From Nitrososphaerota archaeon (GTDB taxonomy: Archaea; Thermoproteota; Nitrososphaeria; Nitrososphaerales; JAHFOH01), in NCBI GenBank assembly GCA_023266955.1, contig JAHFOH010000031.1, forward strand, positions 1-12,095: a stretch of DNA of 12,095 bases. The letters run 5' to 3'. This document shows positions 6,590 to 11,511 of this stretch, one piece after another. The notes below the pieces were generated by a model. The model did no database searches, was not told where the DNA came from, and saw only the letters and a list, made by a program, of their open reading frames with translations. How positions within the stretch are numbered: position 1 is the first letter of the stretch; every line of letters begins with the position of its first letter. Both the position numbers and the translations under genes were made by a program.

Positions 6590-6760
6590 TCAGGATCTGT
6601 GTTTTCTGCTCCCACTTTTGAATCTTGGTATTCTTCCGGGCTCGTTGCTTCCGTAGGTTTGGCTATGGATTACATTGTAATGAGTTTCCAAATCCTTTTC
6701 TTTTTGAAAGGTTGCTCGGCAGAACCTGCATGTATAGACGGTTCTTGGTTCGTCGCTCAT
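6590..6760 (-). CDS. single-finger C2H2 zinc-finger miniprotein
   Basis: ATG 6760 to TGA 6590-6592 on the minus strand encodes 56 residues, beginning MSDEPRTVYTCRFCRATFQK. Cys11, Cys14, His27 and His32 give C-x2-C-x12-H-x4-H, a textbook C2H2 finger with the usual aromatic residue (F18) and hydrophobic residue (L24). A basic, Gly/Ser/Arg-rich tail follows (RIPRFKSGSRKHRS). Single-finger C2H2 proteins are known in archaea and viruses as DNA binders; the target is unknown. A TATA-like TTTTTAATAC lies 26-30 bases upstream (6785-6795), giving a leaderless message. It is downstream of the helicase gene on the same strand, 235 bases away, with its own promoter. Confidence 0.75.
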   Translation of the reverse strand: MSDEPRTVYTCRFCRATFQKEKDLETHYNVIHSQTYGSNEPGRIPRFKSGSRKHRS

Positions 6761-6784
6761 TGAAGAGGCCTTATCACATTAGCA

Positions 6785-6795
6785 GTATTAAAAAC
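6785..6795 (-). promoter_or_regulatory. TATA box of the C2H2 gene
   Basis: On the minus strand this reads GTTTTTAATAC, centred about 28 bases before ATG 6760. That is the leaderless spacing seen at the other small genes here. Confidence 0.45.
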
Positions 6796-6995
6796 AACAT
6801 CACTCTTGTTATTCTGAACCGGGCCTATTTCCTCCAATTTGACGCCGGGGGCCAGTACAGTTCTGTTTGTATTCGCAAAGAAGACGATGACGTGGGGGTG
6901 GACAAAGGGCAGCGGGGTCAAGTCCGTGAAACTCCAAAAAGATCCTGGTTGATCGAACCCAGAAAACTCTTGGGCATGAGGGTACATCGATTTGC

Positions 6996-8228
6996 TTAGT
7001 GACTCCATCTTCTTTTCCTGAAGTTAGGTTGAAATCGTCTCTGCCTAGAGGTTGTTCTTCGTGGGCCCTCTGTTCTGACAGTGTCATGTTGTTGGAATGC
7101 TGTGAAGTGAACACTTTCGTCCTGTGGTTTAAGGGGTTTGATCCTCACTTTGGTCAGGTTCTGTATTCGACCGAAGTCACGGAGTTCTCGGCGTGAGACA
7201 AGAGTGAATGATTGTCCGGAACCCCCGGCTCTAGCTGTCCTGCCTACTCTGTGGAAGTAGAGCAAGGGATGTTTGGGAACGTTATAGTTGATTACGCAGT
7301 CAACCTGTCGAATATCGATTCCCCTACCCGCCACGTCTGTCGCAACGAGCATATCGGCGTGACCGGAACGGAATAGATCCATTGAGTGATCTCGTTGATG
7401 CTGACTCAGATCACCGTGCAGGGCAACAACCCTCTCAAATCTTCGCTCTAACTCACGGCTCAGTCTACGAGTTCCGTTTCGGGTTGCGCAGAAGATTATC
7501 GTGCTATCGGGTTTCTGCTTATTAAGAATCTCACTAAGAACCGCGAATTTCTCGTCGTCTTCCACGATTGTGTAGTACTGATCGAGTGTATCGACGGAAG
7601 GTTCGTCTAAGTCGACGAGTATTGTTTGGGGGTGATTCATGTATTTGTTGGATAGCTGAATGATTGGCTCGGGCATAGTAGCTGAGAATAGACTCAGTTG
7701 TCTCTCTTTCGGGCAGTGCTTGAGAATTAACTCGACGTCCTCTATGAAGCCCATGTCCAGCATTGTGTCGGCTTCATCCAGCACGACGTATCTTACAGAG
7801 TCAAGGTCCAGCGTATTCCGGCGGAGATGGTCGATGAGTCTGCCGGGGGTTCCCACGACTACGTGGACACCGTGTGAAAGAGCTTGGAAATCAGTATTGA
7901 TAGAGTGACCGCCGTAAATCGCTGTGACTTTAGCCCCGGTAAATCGTCCCAGACGCTTGAACTCTTCCGCTATTTGCGCCGCCAGCTCCCGTGTGGGCGC
8001 AAGAATCAGTCCCTGAACGCTTCTACTTTGAACACTAATCCTTTGAAGAAGTGGCAGCGCATAAGCGGCGGTCTTCCCCGTACCGCTTTTCGCCTGCGCA
8101 ACGACATCAATGCCCCTCATCAGGGGACCTATCGCCTTTTCCTGAATCGGGAAGGGTGCAACATACCCCACGGCATCGAGACCCCTAAGGATTCTTGGGT
8201 CCAACGCCAGTTCCTGAAATTTACTCAA
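6996..8228 (-). CDS. DEAD-box ATP-dependent RNA helicase
   Basis: A 410-residue superfamily 2 RNA helicase that unwinds or remodels short RNA duplexes, probably in ribosome assembly, translation or RNA decay. All core motifs are present. The Q motif has F4 and Q29. Walker A is AQAKSGTGKT (44-53). Motif Ia is PTREL (78-82), then TPGR (127-130), and DEAD is at 151-154. SAT is at 182-184. In the second RecA-like domain: IIFCATRNGTRRL (244-256), ATDVAGRGIDI (296-306) and HRVGRTAR (326-333). A short Arg-rich C-terminal tail (RRTTSRQRRFQPNFRKRRWS) probably adds RNA affinity. The start is TTG 8228, one residue before the first Q-motif residues; no earlier start is in frame nearby. I see no good TATA box. 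The gene is complete and on the same strand as the C2H2 gene. Confidence 0.95.
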   Translation of the reverse strand: MSKFQELALDPRILRGLDAVGYVAPFPIQEKAIGPLMRGIDVVAQAKSGTGKTAAYALPLLQRISVQSRSVQGLILAPTRELAAQIAEEFKRLGRFTGAKVTAIYGGHSINTDFQALSHGVHVVVGTPGRLIDHLRRNTLDLDSVRYVVLDEADTMLDMGFIEDVELILKHCPKERQLSLFSATMPEPIIQLSNKYMNHPQTILVDLDEPSVDTLDQYYTIVEDDEKFAVLSEILNKQKPDSTIIFCATRNGTRRLSRELERRFERVVALHGDLSQHQRDHSMDLFRSGHADMLVATDVAGRGIDIRQVDCVINYNVPKHPLLYFHRVGRTARAGGSGQSFTLVSRRELRDFGRIQNLTKVRIKPLKPQDESVHFTAFQQHDTVRTEGPRRTTSRQRRFQPNFRKRRWSH

Positions 8229-8455
8229 TTCTTTCTCGCTACTCGCGCAAAATCGTTGTCGGTGAGTCAGCTACTTCTGATTCAAGAAACACCGGTTTTG
8301 CTGCACACCCGCGTCCTCAATCGTCGACTCTTAAACATAGCCCTACTGTTAATGCGATGGTCGTCAGTTTTGGACCTAGGCGTGATCGAGGGGAATCGGG
8401 TGAGCCGGTGGTTGGAAACGCAAAGATGATTGTGCGACGTACTTGATCGTTCTCA
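8229..8455. other. gap between the helicase start and the chaperonin relic
   Basis: No gene supported. Frames overlapping from the helicase side are shadows. The helicase promoter should lie here on the minus strand, but no convincing TATA box is visible at 25-30 bases from TTG 8228. Confidence 0.3.
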
Positions 8456-8597
8456 TCAGATTCCTTCCATACAGCCACCCATAACTTCTTCCACTACGCG
8501 TAGACATTGGTGGCGTCTTCATCTTGCTCGCAGCGATCACATCATCAATCCTAAGGATCATGCAAACTCACTTAGTTGCTGACACGCTGCTTCTGAT
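8456..8597 (-). pseudogene. relic of a thermosome C-terminus
   Basis: Read on the minus strand, 8505-8564 matches the intact thermosome gene (2654-2713) at 57 of 60 bases, giving C-M-I-L-R-I-D-D-V-I-A-A-S-K-M-K-T-P-P-M. The alignment continues upstream codon for codon (GCA ACT AAG TGA versus GCA ACC GAA TGC), where the relic has an in-frame stop, TGA at 8568-8570. Downstream the Gly-Met tail is broken up and frameshifted, but ends ATG GAA GGA ATC TGA, lined up with the intact end. The rest of the gene is missing beyond about 8597. It is not expressed as a chaperonin; it is a decayed fragment in inverted orientation about 5.8 kb from the intact gene. Confidence 0.85.
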
Positions 8598-8613
8598 TCC
8601 AATTTAGGTATAG

Positions 8614-8730
8614 CGGTCGGCTCACTTTTTATCAGCGTTCCCCGAAGCTAAGAAGATTTACCTGACAATCATTAGGCGATGGGACAAGACTGGTAAAGTA
8701 CCAAAGGAGTTTCGACATTACATCCATTAA
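8614..8730 (+). pseudogene. peptide-like remnant without a start codon
   Basis: After a TAG at 8611-8613 the frame reads RSAHFLSAFPEAKKIYLTII and then RRWDKTGKVPKEFRHYIH, to a TAA at 8728-8730. The composition (Lys/Arg, aromatics, PEAKK...WDKTGKVP) is strongly protein-like, yet no ATG, GTG or TTG occurs in it. I read it as the C-terminal end of a lost gene of unknown family. It sits beside the thermosome relic, so this stretch is probably a decay zone. Confidence 0.35.
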
Positions 8731-8923
8731 GAATCCTGTATGTCCACTGTATGGCGTATGCATATTCAAATCCACCCCTCATCTGAGACTCGCGCTTCAA
8801 TACTGTAGGCTTCGATCTTTGAATCTACACAAACACTTTCCAAAAAATCTTGCAATCTGGGAATAATGCCCAAGATTCAACTATTCACAGGTTATCCTTA
8901 TCAACTTGGAGTGAATAGGTGTA
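8731..8923. other. gap with one hairpin
   Basis: No gene seen. An 8-bp hairpin with one bulged A is at 8854-8877 (AATCTGGG, loop AATAATG, CCCAAGATT). A TATA-like CCTTATCAAC at about 8895-8904 fits a transcript starting near 8924. Confidence 0.35.
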
Positions 8924-9004
8924 GTGAGCAAGTACGAGCTTAGAAGCATCAGAGCACTGGAAGCGCAAGAGAAGAAGAGTATAACTGCCTACTCGCTTGA
9001 CTAG
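8924..9004 (+). CDS. possible 26-residue leader peptide or micropeptide
   Basis: GTG 8924 to TAG 9002-9004 encodes MSKYELRSIRALEAQEKKSI plus TAYSLD, a charged helix-like peptide. A TATA-like box (about 8895-8904) sits at leaderless distance from the GTG, and the stop lies 10 bases before the ATG of the DUF2283 gene. That layout would suit a short first gene of a two-gene unit. The family is unknown; it may equally be a truncated N-terminus or chance. Confidence 0.28.
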   Translation: MSKYELRSIRALEAQEKKSITAYSLD

Positions 9005-9014
9005 GTTGAAGGGA

Positions 9015-9224
9015 ATGAGTGAGATCTGGTACGACAAGGAAGAGAATGTGATCGGGATACAGCTTAGGAATAAGGGCTACTGGAAGAGTGTCGAGGTATC
9101 AAAGAATGTAGTAGTGGGTCTATGTCATGATGGTGAAATCATCGGTATAGAGATACTGGGGGCGAGACGCTCCTTTAAGAAAGACAGGCCGTTGATAATC
9201 ACTAGAGCGTCAACCAAGTCGTAA
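9015..9224 (+). CDS. DUF2283 family protein
   Basis: A 69-residue beta-rich protein beginning MSEIWYDKEENVIGIQL, then YWKSVEVSKNVVVGL and GEIIGIEILGARRSF. The order W/Y-D-x-E-x-x-x-x-x-I-Q-L, then V-x-x-G-x-I-I-G-I-E-I-L, is the DUF2283 signature. Members are small, of unknown biochemical role, and sometimes sit beside toxin-like DUF4258 genes; no such partner is visible here. A basic tail (KKDRPLIITRASTKS) is added. ATG 9015 is chosen because the domain begins right after it; TTG 8997 would add six residues (MTRLKG) but overlaps the upstream 26-codon frame. GAAGGGA before the ATG is a weak ribosome site. A TATA-like GAGTATAACT lies at 8977-8986. Confidence 0.8.
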   Translation: MSEIWYDKEENVIGIQLRNKGYWKSVEVSKNVVVGLCHDGEIIGIEILGARRSFKKDRPLIITRASTKS

Positions 9225-9245
9225 ATTACTGGTAAATTAATGCTG

Positions 9246-9263
9246 AAATCCCACCCCCCGCAC
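9246..9263 (+). repeat. 18-base copy of a tRNA-Leu 3' end (att-like)
   Basis: AAATCCCACCCCCCGCAC is identical to 11367-11384, the T-loop edge, T-stem and acceptor 3' strand of a tRNA-Leu. The flanks differ on both sides and nothing tRNA-like precedes it. A short 3'-tRNA copy in direct orientation is what site-specific integration into a tRNA gene leaves behind. Confidence 0.6.
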
Positions 9264-9458
9264 TACCATCATTCATTAGAAGGTCGAAGGCATGTCAGCC
9301 CGCTGCTCTCACAATAAATGAAGAACAGTTGAGTCTCATCAAGTCCGCCTAGAAAGAAAAGGAGTAGACCGATCCCAATGCTACTCGATATCTCTAACAT
9401 TGAAGATTCTTGGGCAGAGAATCAGAAAGCCGACTGCAGTGGCAGTGGTGGAGTTTCT

Positions 9459-9488
9459 AAAAAAAGAGAGGGAGTGGCAGGCTTTGCC
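9459..9488 (-). terminator. T7 tract with preceding small hairpin, after the 9492-9902 gene
   Basis: On the minus strand, GGCA-AAGCC-TGCC (9476-9488) is followed by a run of seven T (9459-9465). Oligo-T runs end archaeal transcription, so this is a plausible terminator 4-33 bases after the stop of the minus-strand gene. Confidence 0.5.
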
Positions 9489-9491
9489 ATG

Positions 9492-9902
9492 TTACTTCTG
9501 AGTATAGACCTTGGCGTTGAATTCGCCGGTCGCGAAGTTATGCGTCCCTTCCGACCAACCCTTAGTCGTATTCAGCCAGGCTAGCTTCTGTGATGGGGTC
9601 TGGAAACTGAGTTCCTCCTCGACACTCGTCTTTGGTGTCGGGTCGATCAGCCTTGCCTTAACCTTCCCGATGAGGAATACCGGCTCGCCGTCCTTGGTGA
9701 ATAGGAGTGTCCTGGAATCGCCCTCTGCGGTTCCATCAGCCTTCAAGAGAACATTATGAGTGCTCATTCGAAGACCGTTCAACCTACCACTCACTTGTCC
9801 CTCAAGGTTAAAGTCGATTCTAGCGCCTTGTGCGGTGAATTCCCTGAGGGTTACCGACGTGACTTTCTCCTTTACGTCGAAGAGAAGTTCTCCCTTCTGC
9901 AT
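9492..9902 (-). CDS. conserved hypothetical protein, beta-rich
   Basis: A 136-residue soluble protein with alternating beta strands and no signal peptide, helix bundle or metal motif. Strand-like segments include GELLFDVKEKVTSVTL, GARIDFNLEGQVSGRL and PVFLIGKVKARLI. The end is GTHNFATGEFNAKVYTQ, with a conserved-looking Trp-Leu-Asn before it (KLAWLNTTKGW). Together these suggest a small lipocalin-like or jelly-roll-like barrel; this fold is inference. I recall similar small uncharacterised archaeal proteins but cannot assign a function. ATG 9902 is supported by a TATA-like GTTTTATCA (minus strand, 9925-9933) centred about 27 bases upstream, giving a leaderless message. It is divergent from the Lrp-like regulator, whose start lies 151 bases away. 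Confidence 0.78.
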   Translation of the reverse strand: MQKGELLFDVKEKVTSVTLREFTAQGARIDFNLEGQVSGRLNGLRMSTHNVLLKADGTAEGDSRTLLFTKDGEPVFLIGKVKARLIDPTPKTSVEEELSFQTPSQKLAWLNTTKGWSEGTHNFATGEFNAKVYTQK

Positions 9903-9924
9903 ACCTAGCTGTTCGCTCAGGGGA

Positions 9925-9933
9925 TGATAAAAC
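9925..9933 (-). promoter_or_regulatory. TATA box of the 9492-9902 gene
   Basis: The minus-strand sequence GTTTTATCA is centred about 27 bases before ATG 9902. The divergent region 9903-10053 also carries TAATAATG at 10024-10031, about 26 bases before the regulator start at 10054. Both genes could therefore be sensed from one region. Confidence 0.45.
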
Positions 9934-10053
9934 AGCCACGGTAAGCCGACACCCGTAATCTACAACGCACCAATAGCCTAGGTTTCCAAAGCCTACTTCG
10001 CAAGATACCCTGTGCACTGACCTAATAATGAGGCGCCTAACTCTGGAAATGGG

Positions 10054-10980
10054 TTGGATGCCAAAGACGTAAGAATATTCTGCGAGATGGCATTCAAAGA
10101 TCTGAATTACAGCACCTTTACCAAGAGGCACATCAGTCCATCCGGGATCGCAAGAAAGCTAGGGTTAGACGAAAAGACTGTTCGAATCAGGGTCAAGAAC
10201 ATGGAGGACAAGGGCTTCATCAAATACTATCAAGCAATCCCAAGCCTAGCGCTCTTCGGACTGAGGAGCATGGGTTCGTACAGGTTCGAGGCTATAAATC
10301 TCATCACAAAGCACAGAGTTCTAGAGAACATTGAACAGGTTCCTAATGTAGTCGAGGCATTCGATTATTTGGGACCCGTACTGTCCATCACCATATCTGG
10401 TGTTTCGCTTCAGGAGGTTCAACAAGCAGCCAATGGTATAGCCAGCAGATATGAATTGAACAATATGAACTTAGGAGATCGTGTCGTTAAGGAACCGCTC
10501 TCCAAGCCCGACAAACTAGATTGGCAGATAATTCAGAAGCTGAGATATGACGCGCGCGCTACGACTAGACAGATAGCAGACTCACTATCGATAACACCTA
10601 GAATGGCTGAATATAGAATTGAAAAGCTATTGGATTCAGGGGCGCTTCTGATTCGCGCAGTCATAAATCCTCAGAAGCAAGAAGGATTGATTTTCTATGA
10701 ATTGGAGACGTCAGTTGAGCCCACGAAACAGGACGTCGTCATGAGAAAGCTGAGGGAGATGTACAAAGACAAGATGTGGTCGGTAAATATGTCTACGGCG
10801 AGAGTATTCCTCTTGAATCTCTTTGGTTTCACTCTCGGAGAGCCTGAGGAAGCAGTTATGAATATGCTTAAGCTTGAAGGCGTAAAGTGGTGTTCCCTTT
10901 TCATCCTAAAGGAAATCGTCGAGCCTCGAAGACCAAACTGGGTGGACAAATTTATCGAGCAAAAAATCGCCTCTGCCTAA
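10054..10980 (+). CDS. Lrp/AsnC-like transcription regulator with two HTH domains
   Basis: A 308-residue DNA-binding protein. Residues about 26-58 form a first winged HTH (ISPSGIARKLGLDEKTVRIR, then VKNMEDKGFIKYYQ). Residues about 60-145 resemble the RAM-like beta-alpha fold of Lrp proteins. Residues about 155-202 carry a second HTH (KLDWQIIQKLRYDARATTRQ, IADSLSITPRMAEYRIEKLL), followed by a second RAM-like half. It is thus an internally duplicated Lrp-type protein, about twice the usual 150 residues; such forms occur in archaea. Ligand and targets are unknown. Start TTG 10054 is the only legal start after an in-frame TGA at 10018, and a TATA-like TAATAATG at 10024-10031 fits a leaderless message. 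It is divergent from the hypothetical gene at 9492-9902, a possible target. Confidence 0.82.
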   Translation: MDAKDVRIFCEMAFKDLNYSTFTKRHISPSGIARKLGLDEKTVRIRVKNMEDKGFIKYYQAIPSLALFGLRSMGSYRFEAINLITKHRVLENIEQVPNVVEAFDYLGPVLSITISGVSLQEVQQAANGIASRYELNNMNLGDRVVKEPLSKPDKLDWQIIQKLRYDARATTRQIADSLSITPRMAEYRIEKLLDSGALLIRAVINPQKQEGLIFYELETSVEPTKQDVVMRKLREMYKDKMWSVNMSTARVFLLNLFGFTLGEPEEAVMNMLKLEGVKWCSLFILKEIVEPRRPNWVDKFIEQKIASA

Positions 10981-11023
10981 ACCAAGTGCTGCTAAGAAAA
11001 TCCTTCTTGTTTAGCGGGATCGT

Positions 11024-11179
11024 CTAGATGAACTTGATTATCCTCTTGATCTCTTCCTCAGTCATGCTAGTCCCGGGATGAGTATCCTGCAGATGAATAA
11101 CGATATGTTTCTTTACGTCATTTTCGCCCTGGGGGGATATCACAGTCCATCCACACGGACAGGTCAGCATATGGGTCAT
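11024..11179 (-). CDS. DUF1059-like metal-binding miniprotein
   Basis: ATG 11179 to TAG 11024-11026 on the minus strand gives 51 residues: MTHMLTCPCGWTVISPQGEN, then DVKKHIVIHLQDTHPGTSMT and EEEIKRIIKFI. The pattern C-x-C-G-W...H-x-x-x-H...H-P...M-T-x-E-E-I matches the DUF1059 group of predicted small metal-binding proteins, here with candidate ligands Cys7, Cys9, His25, His29 and His34. The function of the group is unknown. A TATA box (GATATATACC, minus strand, 11203-11212) lies at leaderless distance. ATG 11170 (residue 4) is an alternative start. The gene is convergent with the Lrp-like regulator (44 bases between stops). Confidence 0.75.
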   Translation of the reverse strand: MTHMLTCPCGWTVISPQGENDVKKHIVIHLQDTHPGTSMTEEEIKRIIKFI

Positions 11180-11335
11180 CGTAACAGAGGGGGAAAATTA
11201 TGGTATATATCTCCACATCAATAACGAATAGAGAGTGTCCATAGGCATCGTCCTCTGGAGATACTCTTCATTTATGCTGCATTACGCCAGTCCGTCGGTA
11301 TGGGCACGATGCTTAGGTTGCTGGCATTGGCGAGG
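11180..11335. other. gap with imperfect hairpin upstream of the tRNA-Leu piece
   Basis: No protein gene seen. AGAGT-x-TCC and GGA-x-ACTCT (about 11232-11277) can form an imperfect stem. TTTATG at 11271-11276 could be a TATA-like box for an RNA starting near 11297. The stretch 11286-11320 has weak tRNA-like features (GCC...GGC D-stem, CTTAGG loop); see the tRNA-Leu finding. Confidence 0.3.
11203..11212 (-). promoter_or_regulatory. TATA box of the DUF1059-like gene
   Basis: GATATATACC on the minus strand, centred about 28 bases before ATG 11179. It is the clearest TATA box among the small genes and implies a leaderless transcript. Confidence 0.5.
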
Positions 11336-11386
11336 GGGACCTCGTCCCTTAGGGGTTCGTGGGTTCAAATCCCACCCCCCGCACCA
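11336..11386 (+). tRNA. 3' part of a tRNA-Leu (5' part not found)
   Basis: The end of an archaeal tRNA-Leu is unmistakable. It has a long variable arm (CCC-TTA-GGG), a T arm with a 5-bp stem GTGGG/CCCAC and loop TTCAAAT, then acceptor 3' strand CCCCCGC, discriminator A and an encoded CCA (11384-11386). The matching acceptor 5' strand GCGGGGG is not upstream, nor anywhere else I can find in the window. A degenerate candidate begins near 11286: GCC/GGC D-stem, CGATG-CTTAGG with anticodon TAG, an intron-like insert, then CCTCG pairing at 4 of 5 positions. It still lacks a pairing acceptor. It is therefore a pseudo-tRNA, an att remnant, or the 3' half of a split tRNA. Confidence 0.55.
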
Positions 11387-11473
11387 TTTTACTCGTAATC
11401 CACACTAGGTCACGATTTCCTCGATTGTCACTTTCGTTTGAGAATGATTACAAAACAATTCTCAAGTGCAAAA

Positions 11474-11484
11474 TCTAAAATACT
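11474..11484 (+). promoter_or_regulatory. TATA box of the deoxyhypusine synthase family gene
   Basis: TCTAAAATACT is centred about 33 bases before TTG 11512, so transcription would start within about 10 bases of the start codon. GGTGG at 11504-11508 is too close to act as a normal ribosome site. Confidence 0.4.
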
Positions 11485-11511
11485 ATCGTCAACACGAAAT
11501 CATGCGGTGGA

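Noticed and set aside
6445..6615. A 56-codon minus-strand frame from GTG 6615, overlapping the C2H2 gene end in another frame, containing ECILCPKSH and LIH
   Set aside because: The Cys/His spacing (C-x2-C-x3-H-x3-H) fits no usual finger, there is no ribosome site or TATA box at the GTG, and the amino acid mix (PPHPSP) is poor. A frameshifted second finger is possible but unsupported.
6625..6999. A 124-codon plus-strand frame between the GIY-YIG and helicase genes
   Set aside because: It runs antisense across the C2H2 gene, whose ligand pattern is clear, and has no motif or promoter. It is a shadow frame.
7884..8429. A 181-codon plus-strand frame antisense to the helicase
   Set aside because: It covers the helicase Walker A and Q-motif coding sequence on the opposite strand; the helicase match is far stronger.
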